Below, piece after piece: positions 9,512 through 18,542 of a stretch of DNA of 42,008 nt. A model generated the notes under the pieces. That model was not told the origin of the DNA. It did no database searches and was given only the letters and a program-made list of their open reading frames with translations. The DNA comes from Streptomyces actuosus (lineage in GTDB: Bacteria; Actinomycetota; Actinomycetes; Streptomycetales; Streptomycetaceae). Position 1 is the stretch's first letter; each line of letters begins with the position of its first letter. The position numbers and the translations under genes were made by a program. The stretch is taken from positions 1 to 42,008 of the forward strand of contig NZ_JAFFZS010000050.1 in assembly GCF_016921115.1 (NCBI RefSeq), read 5' to 3'.

Positions 9512-10898
9512 CACGATACGCCTGGTCACGATCGGGCGGATCCTCCGTCGGCGCTGGCGGCTGCTCGCGGTCCTCACCGTGGTGGGTGCCCTCGTCGGCT
9601 TCGGCACCTCGCTGGTGTTCCCGCCGCGCTACACGACGTCGGCGTCGGTCCTGCTGCCGGGGGCGTGGGAGGAACGCGAGCTGCTGACGCAGACGGAGAT
9701 CGCCACCAGTTCGGTGGTGCTCGACCGCGCGGCCGCCTCGCTCGGCTGGACCGGGGTCAGCGGCAGAGAGCTGCGGGACCGGGTGAGCGCCGAGGCCGCC
9801 GACGGGAACATCATCAAGATCTCGGGCACGGCCGAGACCCCGGAGCGCGCGCAGAAGCTCTCCGACCAGGTGGCCCAGCAGTTCGTCGCCTTCGCCGCGC
9901 GGATCGCGGGCGACACCACCGACCCGGAGACGACGTCGGGACCCGAGGCGCTGCGGCAGATGGTGGTGCAGACCAGCCGCCGCATCACGGAACTGGCCGA
10001 CGCGGCCGATCCGGGGCAGACCGTGGAGAGCGTGCAGGGCCGCACCGACCTCGAGAAACTGCGCACCGCGCTGCAGGAGGCCTTGGACAAGCTGGACCAG
10101 GCCGACCCGGCTGCGAACAAGGCCAACATGGTGGTCATGGGGTCGGCGGCCCGGCCGACCGGCGAGGCACCGCCGACGAGGATGCAGCTCGTCGTCGCCG
10201 GGGCGCTGCTGTTCTTCCTGCTCGCGGTCATCGGCCATCTCACCGCCGCACGGATGAGCCGCCGGCTGCGCACCGAACCGGAGATCGCGGCGGCGCTGGG
10301 CTCGGCGCTGCTGGGCACCGTCGACGTACCCGCCGAACAGCTCGCGGACCGGCCCGAGGGCGGTGGCACGCGGGCCCGGATCCGCCGGCTGCTGGGCGTC
10401 GACGTCCGGTGGGACGTCCCGGCTCCGCAGGCGTCCGGCGACGAGGCCGGCCGGCGGATCCGCTACCGGCGGGTGTACGCCCGCCTGCGGGACCGGCTGC
10501 CGGACGCCCGGCGGCTGCTGGTCGTCGTCCCGGACGGCGACGAGATCGCCCGCCGGGCCGCCGGGCAGCTCGCCGCCGAGGCCGAGAGCGAGCCTTCCCC
10601 CGGGTCCTCCGGCAAGGGACACCCCCTGCTGCGGGTGGTGGAGGTCCCGGTGTCCCAACCGCTGGTGCCGGACCGCGACGACGAGTCCGGTGCCCTGGTC
10701 GTGCTCAGCGCGGGCAGCTGGACCGCGGGGGAGCTCACCGGCATCGCCGAGGCGTGCGCGGACGCCGATCACGAGGTGGTCGGCATCGTCCTCGCCGGCA
10801 TGGTCCGGGCCCTGCCGGCGCGGTCCGCAGGCCGCACTCGGGATGCCGCCACGCCGGCGCTCGCGATCGGCGACCACGCCACGGGAGGTTCAGGGTGA
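9501..10898 (+). CDS. Wzz-like chain-length/co-polymerase membrane protein, kinase-like C-terminus degenerate
   Basis: About 465 residues. The first transmembrane helix (about 20-40) follows RLVTIGRILRRRW, the entry motif of Wzz proteins. A periplasmic-type helical region (RELLTQTEIATSS and later) ends at a second helix near residues 230-247. The cytoplasmic C-terminus resembles the position of a BY-kinase domain but has no Walker A motif and no tyrosine cluster, so catalysis is not expected. It probably sets polymer chain length together with the next gene. The start is a TTG at 9501 with GAGAGGAGG upstream, overlapping the preceding gene by 11 bases. Confidence 0.72.
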   Translation: MSDDTIRLVTIGRILRRRWRLLAVLTVVGALVGFGTSLVFPPRYTTSASVLLPGAWEERELLTQTEIATSSVVLDRAAASLGWTGVSGRELRDRVSAEAADGNIIKISGTAETPERAQKLSDQVAQQFVAFAARIAGDTTDPETTSGPEALRQMVVQTSRRITELADAADPGQTVESVQGRTDLEKLRTALQEALDKLDQADPAANKANMVVMGSAARPTGEAPPTRMQLVVAGALLFFLLAVIGHLTAARMSRRLRTEPEIAAALGSALLGTVDVPAEQLADRPEGGGTRARIRRLLGVDVRWDVPAPQASGDEAGRRIRYRRVYARLRDRLPDARRLLVVVPDGDEIARRAAGQLAAEAESEPSPGSSGKGHPLLRVVEVPVSQPLVPDRDDESGALVVLSAGSWTAGELTGIAEACADADHEVVGIVLAGMVRALPARSAGRTRDAATPALAIGDHATGGSG

Positions 10899-12415
10899 CG
10901 ACGAGTACGACAGCGGAGTCGCCGGCCCCGGCCCCGCTGCTGGACCTGCAGGCACTGGTGGTGGCGGTGCGGAGGCGGCGCCGCCTCTGGAGTTCCTTGG
11001 CGCTGCTGGGGCTGCTGGCCGGCGCCGCGGTGGCGGTCCTGCTGCCGCCGCCGCCGACCGCGGTGACCGAGGTGCTGGTCGCGCATCAGGCGGACCAGCC
11101 GAACGACCCCGGAACACTGATCCGCACCGACGTCGCGCTGCTGCACACGACACGCATCGCCGGCAACGCCCTGAGGTCCCTGAAGTCCCCGGAAGAACCG
11201 GAGGACTTCATGAAGGACTACCAGGGGCTCGGTCTGACCAACAACCTGCTGCAGATCACGGTGACGGGTGCCAGCGACGCGGAAGCGGTGGCCCGTGCCG
11301 AGGCGCTGGCCGACGCGTTCGTCGCGGACCACGTGAAGCGGATACGGGAAGCCGCGAACGCCGAGGCCACGTCCCTGCTCGACCAGCGTGACCGCATGCG
11401 GGACGAACTCGCCCAGGTCAACAAGGCGATCGGGGACGCATCACCGGACAGCGGGCCGAAGGCGTCGGCGAACATGGAGTCGCTCTTCGCCCGCCGGGCG
11501 GAACTCACCTCGCGGATCACCGATTTCGGCCAGCGCGCCGCGGAGGCGCGCGTCGGTACGCCCCAGCTCGTCGCCGGCACACAGATCGTGGACGCCCCGC
11601 ACGCGGTGCGGCGCTCGTTGCCCAGGACCGCCGCCACCGATGCCGCGATCGGGCTCGTCCTCGGGCTGGTCCTCGGGCTCGCGGTGGCCGCGGTCGGCTC
11701 GGTGGTGGCGGACCGCCCCGTGCTGCGCCGGGACATCGCGGCGAACCTCGGCGCCTCGGTCATCGCGGAGCTGCCCCGCCGGTCGGGCAGGCTGTGGCGG
11801 CGCCGCCGGATCCGGGCGGCACGGACGAGGCTCACCACGTCCCTGGCCCGCACCGTGCGGGACTCCGCGGAACCGGTGTCGCTGCTGGAACTGGGGTGTG
11901 CGCGCAGCGCGGGCACGATCGCCCTGGACGTCGCCCGGGCACTGGCCGCGGAGGAGCCAGTGGTCGTCGTCGACGCTCTGCCCGGGCTGCTGCTCGCCGA
12001 CCGCCGCCCGAAGCCCGGAGACCCGACCGTGGTCGGCGGCGAGCGTGCCGCGTCCGAGCCGTATCCGGAGCGCCGGCTCGGCGTCGGCTCGGTCGCGCCC
12101 GGCACGGCGTGGACCGACCTGCAGTACCTCGGCACCCGGACCGTGCTCGTCGTACGGGCCGGGCACGGCAGCGCCGCATGGCTGCACACCGTGGCACGGC
12201 AACTCGCGGACCAGCACATTCCGGTGATCGGTGTGGTGCTGATCGACCCCGATCCGCGCGACCGGACCGACGGCACGCTGTGGGACGGGCTCGACACCGC
12301 GCTGCGCGGCCAGAGCGAGCGGGCGGCCCGGCAGAACGGGACGGGCCGGCGGCGGACGGAGCGGGTGCCGCTGTGGGCGGCACGGATCCCGGACAGCGAC
12401 CAGGAGGCACGGTAG
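10895..12415 (+). CDS. Second Wzz-like membrane protein with degenerate BY-kinase-like domain
   Basis: This 506-residue protein has the same layout as its neighbour. A transmembrane helix lies near 32-52 after LDLQALVVAVRRRRR. An extracytoplasmic region with a coiled-coil stretch (about 160-215: SLLDQRDRMRDELAQVNKAI) follows. A second helix near 255-280 (AIGLVLGLVLGLAVAAVGSV) is preceded by the proline-containing segment HAVRRSLPRTAA. The cytoplasmic domain keeps the outline of a P-loop kinase (SLLELGCARSAGTIALDVAR, VVVVDALPG). The Walker A lysine-Ser/Thr signature is replaced, and no C-terminal tyrosine cluster is present. GTG at 10895 overlaps the previous stop by four bases. The two proteins probably act as a pair. 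Confidence 0.7.
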   Translation: MTTSTTAESPAPAPLLDLQALVVAVRRRRRLWSSLALLGLLAGAAVAVLLPPPPTAVTEVLVAHQADQPNDPGTLIRTDVALLHTTRIAGNALRSLKSPEEPEDFMKDYQGLGLTNNLLQITVTGASDAEAVARAEALADAFVADHVKRIREAANAEATSLLDQRDRMRDELAQVNKAIGDASPDSGPKASANMESLFARRAELTSRITDFGQRAAEARVGTPQLVAGTQIVDAPHAVRRSLPRTAATDAAIGLVLGLVLGLAVAAVGSVVADRPVLRRDIAANLGASVIAELPRRSGRLWRRRRIRAARTRLTTSLARTVRDSAEPVSLLELGCARSAGTIALDVARALAAEEPVVVVDALPGLLLADRRPKPGDPTVVGGERAASEPYPERRLGVGSVAPGTAWTDLQYLGTRTVLVVRAGHGSAAWLHTVARQLADQHIPVIGVVLIDPDPRDRTDGTLWDGLDTALRGQSERAARQNGTGRRRTERVPLWAARIPDSDQEAR

Positions 12416-12418
12416 GAC

Positions 12419-14353
12419 ATGTGTGGCATCGCAGGCACGTACCGGTGGCCGGACGGGAAGGCCGTGACCGACCGGCTCACCGATACCCTCGCCCACCGCG
12501 GTCCGGACGGCGCGGGCCGGTACAGCCACCGGGCCGGTGACGGCGAAGTGCACCTCGGGCACCGCCGGCTGGCCATCATCGACCTGTCCGACACCGGGGC
12601 CCAGCCGATGGCCTCGGGCGGCCTCGTCCTGACGTACAACGGCGAGCTGTACAACGCGCCCGAGCTGCGTGCCGAACTGGCAGCGGCAGGCGTGCGCTTC
12701 CGCGGAACCTCCGACACCGAGGTGCTGCTGGAGGCCTGGCGGCGCTGGGGCACGGACTGCCTGCCCCGGCTGCGCGGCATGTTCGCCTTCGGGATCTTCG
12801 ACGAGCGAACCGGTGACCTGGTGCTCGCCCGCGACCAGCTCGGCATCAAGCCGCTGTTCCTGCTCCGGCGCGGCGAGGGCCTGGTGTTCGCCTCCGAGCT
12901 CAAGGCGCTCTCGGCCGCGACCGGCGGTTCGCTGGAGGTGGACCCCGCGGCGCTGGTCGCCTCGCTGCTGTACTACTGGGTGCCGGACTCGCGGTGTGCG
13001 TTGCGCGAGGCGGAGAAGCTGCCGCCGGGAAGCTGGCTGAGGTGCCGGCCCGACGGCCGGGTGGAGCGCGGCCGGTACTGGAACCTGAGGGACGTCGCCT
13101 CCGAGGGCCGGGAACGGGCCCGGGCCGGCGAACAGCCGGACCTCGCAGCCGTCGTCGAGGAGTCGACCCGGCGTCACCTGCTCGCCGACGTGCCCGTGGC
13201 GACCTTCCTGTCCGGCGGCCTCGACTCCAGCTACCTGACCGCGCTGGCGGCCCGCCACCAGCCCGGGATCTCCGCCTACACGATCGGGTTCCGCGCCGAG
13301 GACGCCAGGTTCGAGGCGATGCCGGACGACCTGCGCTACGCCCGCCAGGTCGCCGAGCGGTTCGGCGTCGACCTGCAGGAGATCGAGATCGCTCCGAACG
13401 TGCTCGACCTGCTGCCGCGGATGACCTACCACCTGGACGAACCGATCGGCGACCCCGCCGCGATCAACACGTTCCTGATCTGCTCGGCCGCCCGGGAGGC
13501 CGGGGTCAAGGTGATGCTCTCGGGCATGGGCGCGGACGAGCTGTTCGCCGGCTACCGCAAGCACCTGGCCAACCTGCTCGCGCTGCGCTACCAGCGCATC
13601 CCGCGGCCCCTGCGACGCGGCCTGTCCGGGGCCGTGGACCGGCTGCCGGTCGCCACGGCCCGCCGGGGGTACCGGTCGGTGCGGTTCGCGAAGCGGTTCC
13701 TGTCCTTCGCCGACCTGCCGGAGGAGACCGCGTTCCGGCGCAGCTACACCATGTACGACCGGCAGGAGCTGCTCGACCTGGTCGATCCGGACCTGGCCGG
13801 GACGGTCGAGGACGTGCTGACCGAGCATGCGGACGTCTACCGGGACAACGACCTCGACGACTTCGTCAACCGCATGTGCCTGGGAGACACCCGGATGTTC
13901 CTGCCGGGGCTGAACCTCACGTACACGGACCGGTCGAGCATGGCCGCGTCGACCGAGGTGCGGGTGCCGTACGTGGACGTCGAGGTGGTCGAGGCGGCGT
14001 TCGCCGTCCCCGGCGAACGCAAGATCGTCGGACGGCAGGGCAAGGCCGTCCTGAAGGAGGCGGCCACCTCGATCCTGCCACGGGAGATCGTCTATCGGCC
14101 GAAGGGCCTGTTCAGCGCCCCTCTGCGGGCCTGGATGAGCCGGGATCTGGCACCGCTGGTGCGCGAGGTGGTGCAGGACGGCGTGCTCGTCGGTTCCGGG
14201 CTCCTGCGCCGCGACGCGCTGGAGCGCATGGTCGCCGAGGACGCCGCCGGGCAGCGGGACTTCTCCAAGCATCTGTGGCATGTGCTGACCCTCGAGTACT
14301 GGTACCGCGACGCGACCTCCGCATCCGGCCGGAGCGCTCGCTCGGCGGCGTAG
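12419..14353 (+). CDS. Glutamine-dependent asparagine synthase-like amidotransferase (AsnB family)
   Basis: The 644-residue protein has an N-terminal class II glutaminase domain: Cys2 nucleophile in MCGIAGTY, AHRGPDG (25-31), NGELYN (74-79) and SDTEV (98-102). A synthetase domain follows with the ATP pyrophosphatase loop SGGLDSS (265-271) and GMGADELFAGY. Every catalytic feature is present, so it should move ammonia from glutamine to an activated carboxylate. AsnB paralogues inside polysaccharide loci, such as the WbpS-type proteins, are thought to amidate uronic acids. With the AlgD-like enzyme in the same operon I infer that role here, though a housekeeping asparagine synthase is not excluded. 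It starts three bases after the preceding stop, with AGGAGG just inside the end of the previous gene. Confidence 0.85.
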   Translation: MCGIAGTYRWPDGKAVTDRLTDTLAHRGPDGAGRYSHRAGDGEVHLGHRRLAIIDLSDTGAQPMASGGLVLTYNGELYNAPELRAELAAAGVRFRGTSDTEVLLEAWRRWGTDCLPRLRGMFAFGIFDERTGDLVLARDQLGIKPLFLLRRGEGLVFASELKALSAATGGSLEVDPAALVASLLYYWVPDSRCALREAEKLPPGSWLRCRPDGRVERGRYWNLRDVASEGRERARAGEQPDLAAVVEESTRRHLLADVPVATFLSGGLDSSYLTALAARHQPGISAYTIGFRAEDARFEAMPDDLRYARQVAERFGVDLQEIEIAPNVLDLLPRMTYHLDEPIGDPAAINTFLICSAAREAGVKVMLSGMGADELFAGYRKHLANLLALRYQRIPRPLRRGLSGAVDRLPVATARRGYRSVRFAKRFLSFADLPEETAFRRSYTMYDRQELLDLVDPDLAGTVEDVLTEHADVYRDNDLDDFVNRMCLGDTRMFLPGLNLTYTDRSSMAASTEVRVPYVDVEVVEAAFAVPGERKIVGRQGKAVLKEAATSILPREIVYRPKGLFSAPLRAWMSRDLAPLVREVVQDGVLVGSGLLRRDALERMVAEDAAGQRDFSKHLWHVLTLEYWYRDATSASGRSARSAA

Positions 14354-14382
14354 AACACGGCTCAGAATCAAGGGGACTTCTG

Positions 14383-16569
14383 GTGAAACAGGTTGTTCAG
14401 AACTACAAGAGCGGCGAGCTGGCGGTGCTCGACGTGCCGGTACCGGGGTGCAAGCCGGGCGGTGTGCTGGTCCGCACCGCCTACTCGCTGATCTCCACCG
14501 GCACCGAACTGATGAAGGTGTCCGAGGCCGGCATGTCGATGCTGGGCAAGGCCCGCTCCCGGCCGGACCAGGTGGCCAAGGTCATGCAGAGCGTGGCCAC
14601 CAACGGAGTGCCCGCCACCTACCGCAAGGTGATGGGCAAGCTGGACTCCTACACGCCGCTGGGCTACTCGCTGTGCGGGGTGGTGGAGCAGGTCGGCGCC
14701 GGGATCGACGACGTGAAGGTCGGCGACCTCGTGGCCTGCGCCGGCAACGAGCACGCGTTGCACGCCGAGCTGAACTGGGTGCCGAAGAACCTCTACGCCC
14801 CGCTGCCGGACGGTCTCGCGCCGCGGCACGCGGCCTTCGGGACCGTCGGGTCGATCGCGTTGCAGGGCGTGCGCCGCGGCGAGTCGCAGCTCGGCGACGT
14901 GGCCCTGGTCATCGGACTCGGGCTGATCGGGCAGCTGGTGGTGCAGCTGCTCGCTGCCTCGGGGGTCCGCGTCCTCGGGGTCGACCCCGACCCGGTGCGC
15001 TGCGAACTCGCCGAGCGCCTGGGCGCCGCGGCCTGCGGCGATCCCGCGTCCGCAGCGGTGGAAGCCGCCGTCGCCGAACTCACCGGCGGTCACGGCGTGG
15101 ACCAGGTGTACCTGGCCGCCGGAGGCGGCAGCAACCAGCCCGTCGAGCTGGCCGCCCGGCTCTGCCGGGACCGCGGCCGGGTCGTCGACATCGGCAAATG
15201 CCGCCTGGACCTGCCGTGGAACGCTTACTACGAGAAGGAGCTCGACGTCAGGTTCTCCCGCAGTTACGGCCCCGGGCGCTACGACCCGGAGTACGAGCTC
15301 CAGGGGCGGGACTACCCGATCGGCTACGTGCGCTGGACCGAGCGCCGCAATCTGGCGTGCTTCATCGATCTCGTCGCCCGCGGCAGCGTCGACGTGGAGC
15401 CCCTGGTCTCCCACATCGCCGACTTCGACGACGCCGTCGAGACGTACCGGCGTCTGAAGGACGGCGACCTGAAGGCCGTGGCCGTGCTGTTCCGGTACCC
15501 CGAGCACACGGGAGAGGCGGAGGCCCCGGAGGTGGACGTCCCCGCGGTGCGCCGCGGCACCGCGGCGCCCGCCCCGGCGCGGCCCGCCAAGGCGCCGGTG
15601 CGGCTCGCGTTCGTCGGCGCGGGCAACTACGCGACGTCGATGCTGCTGCCGCATCTGGCGCAGCGCGACGGCGTCGAGTTGTCCACGGTCGTCACCACGA
15701 CGGCACTGTCCGCGGCCAACGCGAAACGGAAGTTCGGCTTCAAGGAGGCGACCACCGACCTCGACGCCGCGCTCGGCGACCCGGCCGTCGACGCGGTGTT
15801 CGTGGTCACCCGGCACAGTTCGCACGCCGAACTGACCCGGAAGGCGCTGCTGGCCGGCAAGGCCGTGTTCGTGGAGAAGCCGTTGGCGCTCACCGAGGAC
15901 GAACTGGCCGGCGTGCTCGCGGCGGTGGAGGAGTCCGGGAACGACCGGCTGCAGGTGGGTTTCAACCGCCGGTTCGCCCCGCTGTTGCAGGAGGCCAGGG
16001 AGCGGTTCGGCGTCCGGAGCGGTCCGGCGAGCCTGCGCTACCTGGTCAACGCGGGCCGCCTGCAGCACGGAAGCTGGTACCTCCAGCAGAGCGCCGAGGG
16101 GTCACGGTTCGCCGGCGAGGGCGGGCACTTCATCGACACGGCGAGCTGGCTGCTCGGGGCCGACCCGGTCTCGGTGTACGCGGTCGCCACTTCCGGCAAC
16201 GAGGACCTGCAGGTCGTGCTGCACTACCCGGACGGGTCCACCGCCACCGTCAGCTACGTCACCACCGGCCCGGCGGGCTTCCCGAAGGAGACGCTGGACC
16301 TGGTCGCGGACGGCCGCGCGCTGCGGCTCGACGACTTCGTCCGTGCCGCCGTCTACGACGGCCGCCGCAAGCGGTGGGTCGGTTCGCGGCTGCCCAGGGC
16401 CCGGGACAAGGGCCAGTCCGCCGAACTGGCCACGTTCATCAGGGCCGTGCGGACCGGTGGGCCGATGCCGGTGCCGCTTCAGTCGCTGGCCGCCACCACG
16501 GCGGCCACCCTCGCCGTGCAGGCCGGCCTGGCCGGCGGCGCGCCGGTGACGTTGGCGAGAGCGCGATGA
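14383..16569 (+). CDS. Bi-domain oxidoreductase: MDR dehydrogenase fused to Gfo/Idh/MocA
   Basis: This 728-residue fusion joins two NAD(P) enzymes. Residues 1-370 resemble a zinc-type medium-chain dehydrogenase: early segment SLISTGTELMKV, substrate-side GYSLCGVVEQVGAGIDDVKVGD (given in parts), and cofactor site GLGLIGQLVVQ. Residues about 405-715 form a Gfo/Idh/MocA domain with RLAFVGAGNYATSMLLPHL, VEKPLAL and GEGGHFIDTASWLLG. A proline/alanine-rich linker lies between. The combination is known as a bi-domain oxidoreductase and typically sits beside a heparinase II/III gene, as here, where the two overlap by four bases. The reaction is not established; oxidation or epimerisation of a sugar or uronic acid is likely. 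The GTG at 14383 lies after AGGGGA. Confidence 0.88.
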   Translation: MKQVVQNYKSGELAVLDVPVPGCKPGGVLVRTAYSLISTGTELMKVSEAGMSMLGKARSRPDQVAKVMQSVATNGVPATYRKVMGKLDSYTPLGYSLCGVVEQVGAGIDDVKVGDLVACAGNEHALHAELNWVPKNLYAPLPDGLAPRHAAFGTVGSIALQGVRRGESQLGDVALVIGLGLIGQLVVQLLAASGVRVLGVDPDPVRCELAERLGAAACGDPASAAVEAAVAELTGGHGVDQVYLAAGGGSNQPVELAARLCRDRGRVVDIGKCRLDLPWNAYYEKELDVRFSRSYGPGRYDPEYELQGRDYPIGYVRWTERRNLACFIDLVARGSVDVEPLVSHIADFDDAVETYRRLKDGDLKAVAVLFRYPEHTGEAEAPEVDVPAVRRGTAAPAPARPAKAPVRLAFVGAGNYATSMLLPHLAQRDGVELSTVVTTTALSAANAKRKFGFKEATTDLDAALGDPAVDAVFVVTRHSSHAELTRKALLAGKAVFVEKPLALTEDELAGVLAAVEESGNDRLQVGFNRRFAPLLQEARERFGVRSGPASLRYLVNAGRLQHGSWYLQQSAEGSRFAGEGGHFIDTASWLLGADPVSVYAVATSGNEDLQVVLHYPDGSTATVSYVTTGPAGFPKETLDLVADGRALRLDDFVRAAVYDGRRKRWVGSRLPRARDKGQSAELATFIRAVRTGGPMPVPLQSLAATTAATLAVQAGLAGGAPVTLARAR

Positions 16570-18527
16570 CTGTGAGCTCGGGGAGTGCGGGCTGGTACCT
16601 GCGGCGGCTGTCCCGGATGGGTCCGCGAGAGGTCGGCGGCCGGGTGGGCGACGCGGTGCGCAGGCGGCGGTGGCGCTCCGCGCGGCCGGACTGCCCGAGC
16701 GTGACCGGCGCCCGTTTCACCGCGGTACTGCCCGCAGGGACGATCGCCGCGGTGCCACCGGACGCCGCGAAGCGCCTGATCGCCGAGGCGGACCGGCTGA
16801 TGGCCGGGCACGCCGAGTTCTTCGGCGTGGTCCGCGACGACCTGGCCGACCCGGACTGGTGGTACGACCCGAAGACCGGCCGCCGGGCGCCGTGGGGCTA
16901 CGCCTTCGACGTGCCGTACCGGAACGAGGAAGCCGTCGGGGACATCAAGCAGATCTGGGAGCCGTCCCGGCACCAGTACCTCACCGTGCTCGCCGCCGCC
17001 TACGCGATCACCGGGGACGAGCGGTACGCCGAGCGCGTGGCCGAGCACCTGCGGTCGTGGTGGGCTGCCAACGCGCCGCTGCGCGGAGTGCACTGGACCA
17101 GCGGCATCGAGCTGGGGATCAGGCTGCTGTCCTGGGTGTGGATCCGCCGGCTGCTGGACGGCTGGCCGGGTGCGGCCGGGCTGTTCGAGGGCAACCCGGT
17201 GGCGCGGAACCAGATCTGGCACCACCAGCGCTGGCTGGCCGCCTTCCCCAGCCGGGGGTCCTCGGCGAACAACCACATCATCGCCGAGGCCGCCGGGCAG
17301 TTCGCCGCGGCCTGCGCGTTCGGGTGGTTCCCCTCCTCGGCGCGCTGGCGGGCCGACGCGTTGGGGTCCCTGGAGCGGCATCTGCGGAGCAACACCTTCG
17401 GCTCCGGCCTCAACCGCGAGCTGGCCAGCGAGTATCACGGACTGGTGCTGGAGCTCGCTCTGGCCGCGGTGGCCGAGGCCGATGCCGCCGGCGTGCCGGT
17501 CCCCGCGTCGATCCGGCTGGTGCTCCTGCGGATGACCGACGCGCTCGCGGCCGTCGTGGACAACCGGCTGCGGCCGCCGCGCCAGGGCGACGCGGACGAC
17601 GGGCACGGCCTGGTCGTGGACGGCGCGGGCACCGACCGTTGGGCCTCGCTGCTGGCCACCGGGGACGCCGTGTTCGGTCGGCTCGGCTGGTGGCCGACGG
17701 TGACCGGCACCGATGTGCGCACCCCGCTGCTGGCCGGGCTCATCCGGCCCACCGCACCGGCCGTGTCCCGCCCGGCAGGCCGACCGGCCCATTTCGCCGA
17801 TGCGGGCATGACCATCCTGCGCGGTCCGGCGGAGATCTGGTGCCGCTGCGACGGTGGTCCGCACGGGTTCCTGTCCATCGCCGCGCACGCCCACGCCGAC
17901 GCGCTGTCCCTGGAGGTCCGGCACGACGGGGTCGACGTGCTCGCCGACCCGGGAACGTTCTGCTACCACGGGCAGCCCGAGTGGCGGCAGTACTTCCGGT
18001 CGACCCTCGGCCACAACACCCTGCAGGTGGACGGCGCCGACCAGTCCGTCTCCGGAGGCCCGTTCCTGTGGACCCGGCAGGCCCGCAGCCGCGTCCTGGT
18101 CGCGGACACCGCGGACCCCTCCGACGGGGGGACGGCCCGCTGGTGCGCCGAGCACGACGGCTACCGGCCCACCGTGCACCGCCGCCGGGTGGAACTGACG
18201 GCCGCGAGCCGGGAGCTGAGGGTGGTCGACGAGGTGCGCGGCCCGCGCCGGCCGGTGCGGCTGGCGTTCCATCTCGGCCCGGCGATCGCCGCGGACCTCG
18301 CGGGGAACCGGGCGGTGCTCACGTGGACCCGGGACGGCGAGGACCGCTCCGCGGCACTCGAGCTGCCCGAGCAGTTGTCCTGGCGGGCGCATCGGGGCGA
18401 GAGCGACCCGCCGCTGGGCTGGTACTCCGCCGGCTTCGGGCGCAAGGAACCGGCCACCACGCTGGTCGGCACGGGCTTGGCCGACGGCACGGGGGAGTTC
18501 ACGACCGTGCTCGGGTTCCGCGGCTAG
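16566..18527 (+). CDS. Heparinase II/III family protein (uronan lyase-like)
   Basis: This 653-residue protein has an (alpha/alpha)-toroid N-terminal domain with WEPSRHQYL, GIELGIRLLSW, SSANNHIIAEAAG and EYHGLVLEL. A beta-sheet heparinase domain carries HAHADALSLEVRHDGVDVL in part, DPGTFCYHGQPEWR and GHNTLQVDGADQS. The His/Asn/Tyr positions used by polysaccharide lyases of this class are retained. I see no clear secretion signal; the arginine-rich N-terminus (GWYLRRLSRMGPREV) is the usual start of cluster-encoded members. Such lyases cleave uronic-acid polymers by beta-elimination, so the encoded polymer probably contains uronate. The ATG at 16566 overlaps the fusion oxidoreductase by four bases, indicating coupled translation. 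Confidence 0.9.
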   Translation: MTVSSGSAGWYLRRLSRMGPREVGGRVGDAVRRRRWRSARPDCPSVTGARFTAVLPAGTIAAVPPDAAKRLIAEADRLMAGHAEFFGVVRDDLADPDWWYDPKTGRRAPWGYAFDVPYRNEEAVGDIKQIWEPSRHQYLTVLAAAYAITGDERYAERVAEHLRSWWAANAPLRGVHWTSGIELGIRLLSWVWIRRLLDGWPGAAGLFEGNPVARNQIWHHQRWLAAFPSRGSSANNHIIAEAAGQFAAACAFGWFPSSARWRADALGSLERHLRSNTFGSGLNRELASEYHGLVLELALAAVAEADAAGVPVPASIRLVLLRMTDALAAVVDNRLRPPRQGDADDGHGLVVDGAGTDRWASLLATGDAVFGRLGWWPTVTGTDVRTPLLAGLIRPTAPAVSRPAGRPAHFADAGMTILRGPAEIWCRCDGGPHGFLSIAAHAHADALSLEVRHDGVDVLADPGTFCYHGQPEWRQYFRSTLGHNTLQVDGADQSVSGGPFLWTRQARSRVLVADTADPSDGGTARWCAEHDGYRPTVHRRRVELTAASRELRVVDEVRGPRRPVRLAFHLGPAIAADLAGNRAVLTWTRDGEDRSAALELPEQLSWRAHRGESDPPLGWYSAGFGRKEPATTLVGTGLADGTGEFTTVLGFRG

Positions 18528-18542
18528 GAGTGGGGAGGACAC

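Noticed and set aside
11441..14371. Very long minus-strand open frame (976 codons) opposite the asparagine synthase and Wzz-like genes
   Set aside because: It is the antisense shadow of genes with clear domains on the plus strand; its translation is histidine/proline/glutamine-rich with no domain.
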